64,000 nt of DNA from Myxococcota bacterium (GTDB lineage: Bacteria > Myxococcota_A > UBA9160 > UBA4427): positions 1,860,001 to 1,924,000 of the forward strand of contig JAWKRT010000001.1 of the NCBI GenBank assembly GCA_041389495.1, in the 5' to 3' direction. A program made the position numbers and the translations under genes. Below, piece after piece: positions 25,782 through 33,366 of this stretch (position 1 is its first letter; every line of letters begins with the position of its first letter). The notes under the pieces are model-generated. The model worked only from the letters and a program-made list of their open reading frames with translations. It made no database searches and was not told where the DNA came from.

Positions 25782-26534
25782 TCACGCTGCGCTGACGCGG
25801 TTGGGTGGGCGCGGGCCCAGCAATCGCCGCGCGCCGAGCGCCATCGTCGCCATCAGCGCGAGAAGCCCGACCAGCGGCAGCGCCGGCACCGCCGCGATCG
25901 CGAACCAGCCGGTGGTGTTGCCCGACGAGACCGAGTTGCCGGGATAGCCGATCGAGCTCCCGATCGCGTGGTTGTCCTTGACGTCGACCCAGTCGACGAG
26001 CTGCGTGCCCTGGAGGTCGATGTTCGCCTGCACGCCGTCGGTCTTGCTTCGGATCGCGAGAAGGTTGCCCGGCGCGCCGCTGATGTGCAGGTGCGTCGAG
26101 ACCGTCTGCGTACTGCCCTCGGCGAACTGATAGGTCTTCGCCGTCGAGCTCGTGAGCGAGAGCGTCGAGAAGGTGCTGTCGCTCGAAATCGTGGCGGTCG
26201 TCACGCCGCATCCGTCGGCGAACGCGATCGTGCCCATGCTGGCGACGAAGGTGCCGGAGTTCGTCCAGTCGCCGGCGACCTGGAGCACGCCGGTGCCTCC
26301 GTCGATCGAGCCACCGGGCTGGACGACCACGTGACGCGCGGCATCGATCGAGCCGTTCGCGACGTCGAGTGCGCCCGCGATCGCGAGATCGGCGCAGCCG
26401 AGATCGAGGTTCGAGGTACCGAGCGCGAGCGCGCTGCCCGAACCCACGGTGAGATCGCTGGCGAGCGTCGTGCTGGGAGCCGCAGCGATGGCGAGGAGTG
26501 CGAGAGCGGCTGCGAGTCGGGGAGAGTGGTTCAT
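25782..26534 (-). CDS. secreted beta-rich protein with exosortase-like C-terminal anchor
   Basis: A 250-residue exported protein. A signal peptide (MNHSPRLAAALALLAIAAAPSTTLA) is followed by low-complexity beta-strand sequence rich in S, T and G (VGSGSALALGTSNLDLG, VAGDWTNSGTFVAS). The C-terminus is VPALPLVGLLALMATMALGARRLL, a Pro-containing lead, one hydrophobic segment and basic end, as in IPTL/PEP-CTERM-like sorting signals. GGGAG lies before the ATG at 26534, which overlaps the stop of the upstream S74 protein (ATGA). The coupling suggests that the two proteins function together at the cell surface. Confidence 0.8.
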   Translation of the reverse strand: MNHSPRLAAALALLAIAAAPSTTLASDLTVGSGSALALGTSNLDLGCADLAIAGALDVANGSIDAARHVVVQPGGSIDGGTGVLQVAGDWTNSGTFVASMGTIAFADGCGVTTATISSDSTFSTLSLTSSTAKTYQFAEGSTQTVSTHLHISGAPGNLLAIRSKTDGVQANIDLQGTQLVDWVDVKDNHAIGSSIGYPGNSVSSGNTTGWFAIAAVPALPLVGLLALMATMALGARRLLGPRPPNRVSAA

Positions 26535-27895
26535 CGCGAGGCTCCCTTCGCATGCGCGCGATCGCGCACGTCTTCGAGCTCGGCGACCCGGGACCGCAAC
26601 CGAGCGATCTCCGCGCGCTGCTGCTGGACTTCGTTGAGCAAGAGCGCCGGCAGCACGTGGTACTTGACCGAGTAGGGCGAGCCGTCGGCGCCGGGCGCGA
26701 CGAGCTCGGGTGCGATGTCGGCGACCTCCTCCGCGATCAGGCCGTACTGGAGCTCGCCGGACGCTTCCTTGCCGACGGTCTCCTCGGTGTAGTGGAAGAC
26801 GACGGGGCGCAGCTTCATCAGCACGTCGCTCGCCGAGCCCATGTCGGCGACGTCGCGCTTGAAGCGGGCGGAGGAGGTCGTGGTGCCCAGCGTGCCCGAG
26901 GCGTTCACGAGCACGGCGATGCCGCCCGTCGAGGTTCGTCCGTGGATGCCGGCGATCGTGGCCTGGGTGTGGGTACCGAGGGTCCCGATCCGGATCTGGC
27001 CGCTCTCGGCCGCAGCACCCTGGTTCGCGAGGTAGATGTTGTTGCTTCCCGCGGTCAGACCGGCTCCGGCGGTGTACCCGACCGCGATGTTCGACGACCC
27101 GGACGTGAGCGAGTAGAGCGCGCCGTATCCCGCCGCGGTGTTGTTGGAGCCGGTCGTGTTCGAGCGAAGGGACTCCGCGCCCGCGGCGGTGTTCTTGGAG
27201 CCGGACGTGTTGTAGGCGAGGGCACCGCTTCCGGCGGCGGTGTTCTGGAAGCCGACCGTGTTCGAAGTCAGGGCGAGGAATCCCGAGCCCGTGTTGCGCG
27301 AGCCGTTCTGGTTGCTCTGCAGGGCCGCGTCTCCCAACGCGGTATTGCGAGTGCCCGTCGTGTTCAGGCCCATCGCGTACGTTCCGGTCGAGGTGTTGTA
27401 GTAGCCCGTGGTGTTCGAGCCCAGGGAACGGTGTCCCGTGGCCGTGTTGAAGAAGCCGGTCGTGTTGTGCTCGAGGGCGCGGGTTCCGAGCGCGGCGTTG
27501 CGATCGCCGCTGGTGTTGGCGGCGAGGGCGCGATATCCGAGGGCGGCGTTCCAGAAGCCCGTCGTGATCGCACCGAGTGCGGCTTCGCCGAACGCCGCGT
27601 TGGCGCCTGTGAATCCGGTGGTCGTCAGGCTTCCGGCACCCGCTCCCACGAACAGGTTGTGATTCCCGGTCGTGTGCACGAAGAGTGCGCCGTTGCGCGA
27701 CAGGTTCCCGGTGGCTTCGTCGACGCGCAGGCGCTCGATCGCGCCCGTGTCGTCGCGCACGGAGAAGCCGGCTCCGGCGTCGAGCGTCGCGGTGAGATCG
27801 GCAGCGATACTGGGCGAGGCCAGCGCGATGCCCGCGCTGATGGAGACCGCGAGCAGGGTTGCCTGACCGGTGCGGGAGCGATCTCGCATGTCCAT
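26531..27895 (-). CDS. head-repeat surface protein with S74-type C-terminal chaperone domain (paralogue A)
   Basis: A 454-residue exported protein. Signal peptide to about residue 32, a conserved N-terminal module (RLRVDEATGNLSRNGALFVH), then 11 repeats of 17 residues with the pattern NTAxGxxAL..NTTG (97-283), a connector NNIYLAN, and a C-terminal domain SSARFKRDVADMG...QYGLIAEEVADIAPEL. That domain is the tail-fibre intramolecular chaperone (peptidase S74) type, which trimerises the fibre and may cleave itself. It ends in a coiled coil (QQQRAEIARLRSRVAELEDV). ATG at 27889 is an alternative start. Likely forms a trimeric surface fibre. Confidence 0.88.
   Translation of the reverse strand: MDMRDRSRTGQATLLAVSISAGIALASPSIAADLTATLDAGAGFSVRDDTGAIERLRVDEATGNLSRNGALFVHTTGNHNLFVGAGAGSLTTTGFTGANAAFGEAALGAITTGFWNAALGYRALAANTSGDRNAALGTRALEHNTTGFFNTATGHRSLGSNTTGYYNTSTGTYAMGLNTTGTRNTALGDAALQSNQNGSRNTGSGFLALTSNTVGFQNTAAGSGALAYNTSGSKNTAAGAESLRSNTTGSNNTAAGYGALYSLTSGSSNIAVGYTAGAGLTAGSNNIYLANQGAAAESGQIRIGTLGTHTQATIAGIHGRTSTGGIAVLVNASGTLGTTTSSARFKRDVADMGSASDVLMKLRPVVFHYTEETVGKEASGELQYGLIAEEVADIAPELVAPGADGSPYSVKYHVLPALLLNEVQQQRAEIARLRSRVAELEDVRDRAHAKGASR
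26633..26928. repeat. near-identical direct repeat copy 1 (S74 coding segment)
   Basis: About 296 bp encoding the C-terminal chaperone region of paralogue A match 28101-28396 in paralogue B at nearly every base, with roughly ten differences by eye. Flanking coding sequence diverges quickly. Confidence 0.85.
27047..27607 (-). repeat. 11 tandem 51-nt coding repeats
   Basis: Each unit encodes 17 residues of the NTAxGxxALxxNTTG type. Individual units differ at many bases, so the array is old and selected at protein level. Confidence 0.85.
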
Positions 27896-27989
27896 CCTCT
27901 CGCGTCCGGAGTTCCCGGCGGGCGACGCTCGTGAGTGGCTCGACCTGATGAAGAAGCCTAACCCGCGCGGCGATCGCGGTGGGACTCCA

Positions 27990-29609
27990 TCACTCCCTTC
28001 CCGCGGACCCCTGCAGCGCCTCCAGCGCAGCGAGCCGGGCGAGCAGCTCTTCGATCGTGCGCTGCTGCTCGTCGTTGCGGAGCTCGGACTTCTGCAGCTC
28101 GTTGAGCAAGAGCGCCGGCAGCACGTGGTACTTGACCGAGTAGGGCGAGCCGTCGGCGCCGGGCGCGACGAGCTCGGGTGCGACGTCGGCGACCTCCTCG
28201 GCGATCAGGCCGTACTGCAGCTCGCCGCTCGCTTCCTTGCCGACGGTCTCCTCGGTGTAGTGGAAGACGACGGGTCGCAGCTTCATCAGCACGTCGCTCG
28301 CCGAGCCCATGTCGGCGATGTCGCGCTTGAAGCGGGCGGACGAGGTCGTGGTGCCCAACGTGCCCGAGGCGTTCACGAGCACGGCGATGCCGCCCGAGGA
28401 CGTCGCGCCGTGGATTCCGGCGATGTGCGCGGCCGTCTGCGCACCGATCGTGCCGATCTTGATCTGCCGGCTCTCGCCGGCGACGCCTACGTTCCCGAGA
28501 TAGATGTTCTCGATCCCGTTGGTCTGGAGGGCGCCCGCGTTCTGCCCGACCGCGATGTTGTAGGCGCCGGTGGTGTTGTTGGCCAGCGCTCGCCTGCCGA
28601 CCGCGGTGTTGAAGCCCCCTGTGGTGTTGTTGAGCATCGATTGGAATCCCACCGCCGTGTTTCGGACGCCGATGGTGTTGTCGCGGAGGGCGTAGGCTCC
28701 CGCAGCGGTGTTGAAGAAGCCCGTGGTGTTCGCGACCAGCGATTGGAACCCGGCCGCGGTGTTGCTGTCGCCGGTGGTGTTGGAGTGCAGGGCACTGGTT
28801 CCACTCGCGGTGTTCCTGGCGCCGATCGTGTTGCTGCGTAGGGATTGGAAGCCCGACGCGGTGTTGTAGGAGCCGGTGCTGTTGTACCTGAGAGCGTTGG
28901 CTCCCGTCGCGGTGTTGTGGTTGCCCGTGGTGTTGGTGTAGAGCGCACTGCTTCCGGTCGCGGTGTTGTCGTTGCCGGTGGTGTTCAGGAACAGGGCGGT
29001 GCTTCCCGCGGCGGTGTTGTCGTTTCCCGAGCTGTTCAGCAGGAGCGCGGAGGCACCCGCCGCGGTGTTTCGCGAGCCCACGGAGTTGCTGGAGAGCGCT
29101 TGATGCCCGGCGGCGGTGTTGGCCTCGCCCGTTCCGTTCCCTTGCAGGGCGTTGACTCCCGCCGCGGTGTTGTGCCGGCCCGTGGTGTTGTATCGCAGCG
29201 CGTTGAATCCGGTCGCGGTGTTTCCGTAGCCCGAGGTGTTGAAGTGGAGCGCGTAGGCTCCCGCGGCGGTGTTCCCGAAGCCCGAGGTGTTCGCCGCGAG
29301 TGCGCTGGCGCCGATCGCCGCGTTGAGGCTGCCCGACGAGCTCGTGTTCCCGGATCCGGGCCCGACGAACACGCTGCTCGCACCGGTCGTGTGCACGAAC
29401 AAGGCACCGTTGCGCGAGATGTTCCCGGTGGCCTCGTCGATGCGCAGGCGTTCGGCGGGCGGGCCGCCGTTCGTCTCGACGACGAAGTCTTCGGCGGCGC
29501 CGAGCGTGACCGTCACGTCGGCCGCACCGGTGCCTGGATGGAAGCAGGAGAGGAGGGCGAGCAACGAGATCGACCGAAGAGAACGACCCGCAAACGAACG
29601 AGCCGCCAT
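27990..29609 (-). CDS. head-repeat surface protein with S74-type C-terminal chaperone domain (paralogue B)
   Basis: A 539-residue exported fibre-like protein, the largest of three paralogues. Signal peptide to about residue 30, the module ADVTVTLGAAEDFVVE...RLRIDEATGNISRNGALFVH, 16 repeats of 17 residues (94-365), then the S74 domain (SSARFKRDIADMG, YGLIAEEVADVAPEL) and a coiled coil (LQKSELRNDEQQRTIEELLA). The start at 29609 has a GGAGG ribosome site. The leader contains the 7-bp hairpin also found before paralogue C. Expected to trimerise on the cell surface as an adhesin or appendage. No membrane beta-barrel (YadA) anchor is present, so export and anchoring are unexplained. Confidence 0.88.
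   Translation of the reverse strand: MAARSFAGRSLRSISLLALLSCFHPGTGAADVTVTLGAAEDFVVETNGGPPAERLRIDEATGNISRNGALFVHTTGASSVFVGPGSGNTSSSGSLNAAIGASALAANTSGFGNTAAGAYALHFNTSGYGNTATGFNALRYNTTGRHNTAAGVNALQGNGTGEANTAAGHQALSSNSVGSRNTAAGASALLLNSSGNDNTAAGSTALFLNTTGNDNTATGSSALYTNTTGNHNTATGANALRYNSTGSYNTASGFQSLRSNTIGARNTASGTSALHSNTTGDSNTAAGFQSLVANTTGFFNTAAGAYALRDNTIGVRNTAVGFQSMLNNTTGGFNTAVGRRALANNTTGAYNIAVGQNAGALQTNGIENIYLGNVGVAGESRQIKIGTIGAQTAAHIAGIHGATSSGGIAVLVNASGTLGTTTSSARFKRDIADMGSASDVLMKLRPVVFHYTEETVGKEASGELQYGLIAEEVADVAPELVAPGADGSPYSVKYHVLPALLLNELQKSELRNDEQQRTIEELLARLAALEALQGSAGRE
28101..28396. repeat. near-identical direct repeat copy 2 (S74 coding segment)
   Basis: Partner of 26633-26928. The identity covers the chaperone domain and not the repeat array or N-terminus, which suggests gene conversion or selection on this domain. 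Confidence 0.85.
28515..29330 (-). repeat. 16 tandem 51-nt coding repeats
   Basis: Units such as FGNTAAGAYALHFNTSG and NDNTATGSSALYTNTTG follow each other without gaps. Confidence 0.87.
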
Positions 29610-29626
29610 GGGAGCCTCCGCGAGAA

Positions 29627-29648
29627 CCCGCCGGCGCAATGCGGCGGG
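29627..29648 (-). promoter_or_regulatory. conserved leader hairpin of paralogue B
   Basis: A perfect 7-bp stem (CCCGCCG / CGGCGGG) with an 8-base loop, ending 17 bases before the ATG at 29609. The same stem and surrounding leader precede the gene at 33367. It could be a translational control hairpin or a protein-binding site. Confidence 0.5.
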
Positions 29649-29725
29649 AACGACTGCCGCACCGCCTAGCTTACGGCGCGGGTGCCGCGGCCTGCCAGCC
29701 GCCTTCGCAGCAAGCGGGCGGTGGC

Positions 29726-29755
29726 TTGCCGCGCCGGCCCGCTCCCGGATAGCGT
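29726..29755 (+). promoter_or_regulatory. sigma70-like promoter TTGCCG-18-TAGCGT
   Basis: TTGCCG at 29726-29731, an 18-base spacer and TAGCGT at 29750-29755 followed by GCGCGG, 92 bases before the lipoprotein ATG at 29848. It is the only site in the window with a recognisable -35. Confidence 0.42.
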
Positions 29756-29847
29756 GCGCGGCAGCTTCGACGTAGCGACGGGTGAGCACGGGGCCTGCGC
29801 AAGTGGGCCGCGTCCGTGGAGATTTCGTCGCCGAGGGAGGAGCCGCG

Positions 29848-30804
29848 ATGCGTGGCGAGGCCGGTGGCCGGATCGATGTCCTTCGCATGGGCATCTGTGT
29901 GGTCGCGATCGCTATCGGGGTCGGATGCGAGCGACCGGAAGCCGCACCGTCGCGGGCGGGCGATTCCGCTTCCGGCGGGGCCGGCGTCGTCGCGCGCGTC
30001 GACGGCTCGCCGATCACGGTCGACGACGTGAGCGGCGGCGGTCCGTGGTTCCGGGCCGGCGGCTCGCGCGCCGCGCTCGACCTCGCGATTGCTCGACGCC
30101 TCGCTTCGAACGAGGCGCGCCGCCGCGGCCTCGACGCCAGCGACGCCGTGCAGGAGCAGCTCCGCGCGGTGCGCAGCGAGGCGGCGGCGCGGGAGGAGGC
30201 ATTGCTGGCCCACGCGCTCCAGGTCGCGCTCGCCGAGCAGATCGAGGTCTCCGACGACGAGCTGCGCGCGCACTACGAGATGACCAGGGCGCGCTTCTCG
30301 GAGCGGCGCGTGCGACTTCGCCGCAAGACGTTCGAGTCGGCCGAGGCGGCGCGCGCGGAAGACGTGCGGCTCGGCAGCGAAGGGCGGCTCGATGTCGAGT
30401 CGAGCGAGGAGATCGGCCCGGCTTCGATGCAGGAGCTCCTCCAGCGCGGGATCCTGGGCGTCATGCGCCTTCGCGAGCCGGGACAGCGCGTCGTGATCGA
30501 GCGCGAAGGCGCGCCGGCCCTGCTCGAGCTGGTCGAAGTGCTCCCGCCCGAGCCGCCGCCCTTCGAAGCCGTGCGCGAGCAGCTCGAAGCCGAGCTGCGC
30601 GCGCAGCGCGCGGCCGAGGCGTTCTCGAAGCTGGGCGACGAGCTGCGCGCCGCGGCGAAGATCGAGATCGACGAGGCGGCGATCGCGAAGGCGGAGGCCG
30701 AGCAGCCGTCCGCGGGCCCGCGCGCGATGCCGCCGCATCCGATGATGCGAGGGCCGGGCGTGGGCAGGATGCCCGGGGCGATGGGGCCGCCGCAGGTGCC
30801 TTGA
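29848..30804 (+). CDS. lipoprotein, SurA/PpiC-like chaperone-isomerase fold
   Basis: A 318-residue lipoprotein with lipobox IGVGC (Cys27). The body has the SurA/PpiC layout: VVARVDGSPITVDDV, then ARRLASNEARRRGLDASDAVQEQLRAVRSE, EIEVSDDELRAHYEM, and a degenerate parvulin region (EIGPASMQELLQRGILGVM, EPGQRVVIER). The parvulin catalytic residues are not clear, so isomerase activity is doubtful and a periplasmic chaperone role is more likely. The C-tail is Pro/Met-rich. GGGAGGAG precedes the ATG at 29848. It lies between the genes for surface proteins and could assist their export. It converges on the phosphatase/TPR gene with a 4-base gap. Confidence 0.78.
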   Translation: MRGEAGGRIDVLRMGICVVAIAIGVGCERPEAAPSRAGDSASGGAGVVARVDGSPITVDDVSGGGPWFRAGGSRAALDLAIARRLASNEARRRGLDASDAVQEQLRAVRSEAAAREEALLAHALQVALAEQIEVSDDELRAHYEMTRARFSERRVRLRRKTFESAEAARAEDVRLGSEGRLDVESSEEIGPASMQELLQRGILGVMRLREPGQRVVIEREGAPALLELVEVLPPEPPPFEAVREQLEAELRAQRAAEAFSKLGDELRAAAKIEIDEAAIAKAEAEQPSAGPRAMPPHPMMRGPGVGRMPGAMGPPQVP

Positions 30805-30808
30805 CCCG

Positions 30809-33214
30809 TCAGTGCGCGCCAGCCTCGGCTCCACCCCCGAGCAGCGGCGCGAGCGCCGCATATCCCTTGGCCGCGCGCTTCGCATCGTCGCCGCCGAGCC
30901 GCAGCGCCTCGTCGAGCAGCGCGCGCGCCTCGCTCTCGCGTTCGTTGGCGGCGTGGAGCACCGCGAGCCCGAGCGGCGCGAACCAGTTCTCCGGATAGAG
31001 GCGGTGCACGAGCGTCAGCACGCGGTACGCGTCCTGCCCGCGCCCCTTCTGCAGGTACACGTTCGCGAGTCGCGTGTGCACGAGCTCGTGGTTCGGCGCG
31101 AGCCGCGCGGCCTCCTCGAGTAGCGGCAGCGCGTCGTCGAGCTTGCCCTGCTCGAGGTACTGCGCCGCGAGGTTGTAGCGGCTCTCGAGCTGTGCAGGGG
31201 ACGCCGCGACCGCTTCCTTCCAGCGCGCGATCGCCTTCTCCTTCTCGCCGCGGTCGAGGTGCACGGTGCCGAGGTTGTTGAGGATCGCGGCGGCGAGCGC
31301 GCTCTTCGGGTCGATCGCGAGCGCGCGCTCGTACAGCGCGATCGCGTCCTCCTCGCGTCCCTGCTGGAAGGCCGTGACGCCGAGGTTGTAGACGGCGGCG
31401 ATCGAGTCGGGGTCGAGCTCGCTCGCGCGTGTGAACGCGGCCTCGGCCTTCGCGAACTCGCCCGCGCGCTGCTGGCAGTCGCCGAGCCCGAGGTAGAGGC
31501 CGGGCATCGCGTCGTGGAGTGCGACGGCCTGCTCGTAGAGGCGGGCGCACTCGCGCGGGTCGCCCGCTTCGCGGCGCAGGTCGGCGAGCTGCGCGAGCGC
31601 GGGCGGGAAGTCGGGGTTCGAGGCGAGCGCGATCTTGGCGAGCTGCTCGGCGCGCGCGCCGTTGCCGCGCTGTGCCGCGATCGCCGAGAGACCCAACAAC
31701 GCGTCGGCGTCGTTGGGCGCCAGCGCGAGCGCCTTCTCGAACTCGGCGACGGCCTGGTCGAGCTCGCCCGCGCGCGCGTGGATGCGCGCCAGGTTGTCGT
31801 GGATCTCGGGCGACGACTCGTCGTCGGCGCCCGCGTCGGCTTCGCCGCCGGACTTCTCGACGTAGCCGAGCGTTGCGAGGCGCTCCTCGTTCTCGGCCAG
31901 CTCGTCGGCGCCGAGCTCGGCGACGTCTTCGCCCGTCGGCTTCGCCTTCGGCTCGCCTTCGTAGGTCGACACGTAGGCGAGCGGGCGCGCTCCGAGGAGC
32001 TCGGGCTCGAAGACGCCGGCGAGTGACTTCCCATCCATGTCCTTGCCGACCGGGAGCCCGAGGTACTGGAGCACGGTCGGGGCGAGGTCGAGCACGGAGG
32101 CCTCCTCGATCTTCGCGCCGCGTCGGATTCCCGGGCCCGCCGCGAGGAGGATGCCCTCCGGCTCGTGGTCGAGGTGCGCCGCGTTGATGTCGACGGTGTG
32201 CTCGCTGTGGATGCGCCGCTCGCCGCTCTTGAAGCCGTGATCGGAGAGCACGAAGACGGCCGTCGTGTCGAGGTCGATCTTCGCGAGCAGGCGCCCGAGC
32301 AGCTCGTCTTGATAGGCGTACCACTCGGTTACCGCGTCCTCGAAGAGCGCGTGATCCTCCTCCGAGATCCACTCGAGGCGCGGCGCGGCGTGCTTCATGA
32401 ACAGGTGCGAGAAGCTGTCGACCTGCTCGAAGTAGACGAGGAACAGGTCGTAGGGCTCGCCCAGCAGCTTCTCCGCGATCGACGTATAGCCCTGCGCGGT
32501 GACGGCGTACTGCTGGAAGAGGTGGAGCGGATTGTCCGGGTCGGCGCGCGCCGTCCGCGCGGGGTCGAAGCGCGCGTTGCGGAACTGCTCCTCGGACAGG
32601 TGCAGGAAGCGCTTCGTGAAGTCGTAGGAGACGCTCTGCTCGGGCGGCACGAGCGCATCGAACTCGCCGAAGCGCTCGCTCGGCCACACCTTGCGCGCGT
32701 CGTCGCCCTCGCGCGCCGTGCGCCCGAAGCCGTGGAAGCCGAGCCCATCCGAGACCATCACGCCCGGGCCGACGTCCTCCGCCGGGTAGCTCGCCCACCA
32801 GCCGATCGAGACCGCGCGCAGCCCGCGCTCGGCCAGCACGTTCCACAGCGCCTTGGCCCTCCGGTTGTGGCTGCGCACGGGAACCCGGCTCCCGTCCTTC
32901 CGATCGACGAGGAACCAGGTGATGCCGTGCTTTGCCGGTGTCTTGCCGGTGACGACGGAGGTCCACACGACGGGGGAGAGCGGGTAGTCGACGAGCGTGC
33001 GGATCGGCCCGGAGCTGCCGCGCTCGCGCAGCGCGGCGAGGTTCGGCATCCGGCCGGCTTCGATCAGCGGGTCGACGATGCGCCAGTCGGCGCCGTCGAT
33101 GCCGATCACGACGGCGCGCGGGGTGTCGCCGGCGTGGCTCATGCCGCAGCCCGAGAGGGCGAAGGCGAGCGCAAGGAAGGCCGGGAGTGCGGCGCGCCGC
33201 CGCCTCGCATCCAT
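30809..33214 (-). CDS. lipoprotein with alkaline-phosphatase-superfamily domain and TPR repeats
   Basis: An 801-residue lipoprotein (LALAFALSGC, Cys23). Residues about 30-440 form a type I phosphodiesterase/nucleotide pyrophosphatase-like domain: VVIGIDGADWRIVDP (metal Asp), the candidate nucleophile in VVWTSVVTGKTPAKHG, VLSDHGFKSG and HSEHTVDINAAHLDHEPEG. Residues about 460-790 are TPR repeats (LARIHARAGELDQAVAEFEKAL, YNLGVTAFQQGREEDAI). The pair suggests a surface or periplasmic hydrolase acting in an assembly. The start is ATG at 33214. No ribosome site is present, but TAGCGT ends 6 bases before it, so the message may be leaderless. Confidence 0.88.
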   Translation of the reverse strand: MDARRRRAALPAFLALAFALSGCGMSHAGDTPRAVVIGIDGADWRIVDPLIEAGRMPNLAALRERGSSGPIRTLVDYPLSPVVWTSVVTGKTPAKHGITWFLVDRKDGSRVPVRSHNRRAKALWNVLAERGLRAVSIGWWASYPAEDVGPGVMVSDGLGFHGFGRTAREGDDARKVWPSERFGEFDALVPPEQSVSYDFTKRFLHLSEEQFRNARFDPARTARADPDNPLHLFQQYAVTAQGYTSIAEKLLGEPYDLFLVYFEQVDSFSHLFMKHAAPRLEWISEEDHALFEDAVTEWYAYQDELLGRLLAKIDLDTTAVFVLSDHGFKSGERRIHSEHTVDINAAHLDHEPEGILLAAGPGIRRGAKIEEASVLDLAPTVLQYLGLPVGKDMDGKSLAGVFEPELLGARPLAYVSTYEGEPKAKPTGEDVAELGADELAENEERLATLGYVEKSGGEADAGADDESSPEIHDNLARIHARAGELDQAVAEFEKALALAPNDADALLGLSAIAAQRGNGARAEQLAKIALASNPDFPPALAQLADLRREAGDPRECARLYEQAVALHDAMPGLYLGLGDCQQRAGEFAKAEAAFTRASELDPDSIAAVYNLGVTAFQQGREEDAIALYERALAIDPKSALAAAILNNLGTVHLDRGEKEKAIARWKEAVAASPAQLESRYNLAAQYLEQGKLDDALPLLEEAARLAPNHELVHTRLANVYLQKGRGQDAYRVLTLVHRLYPENWFAPLGLAVLHAANERESEARALLDEALRLGGDDAKRAAKGYAALAPLLGGGAEAGAH

Positions 33215-33220
33215 GTCTCG

Positions 33221-33226
33221 ACGCTA
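33221..33226 (-). promoter_or_regulatory. -10-like element TAGCGT adjacent to a start codon
   Basis: On the minus strand TAGCGT is followed by CGAGAC and then the ATG at 33214. A transcript from here would begin at or within a base or two of the start codon. Confidence 0.4.
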
Positions 33227-33327
33227 CTCGGGAGGTCGAATCCCCTGCAAGCGACACGGGAGTCCTCCCCGGGAACGCTGGATTCCGGCCGCGGGCGAGG
33301 AGTAGGCTCGGACGGGCGGCAGATGTT

Positions 33328-33349
33328 CCCGCCGCGATGCGTCGGCGGG
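33328..33349 (+). promoter_or_regulatory. conserved leader hairpin of paralogue C
   Basis: CCCGCCG at 33328-33334, an 8-base loop and CGGCGGG at 33343-33349, then TACTCGTGGAGGCTCCC to the ATG at 33367. The leader of paralogue B has the same arrangement. A TAGGCT at 33303-33308 may be the -10. Confidence 0.5.
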
Positions 33350-33366
33350 TACTCGTGGAGGCTCCC

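Noticed and set aside
27047..29330. Regularly spaced DNA repeats resembling a CRISPR array
   Set aside because: The 51-base period is in coding frame, the units vary, there are no unique spacers, and they encode the 17-residue head repeats.
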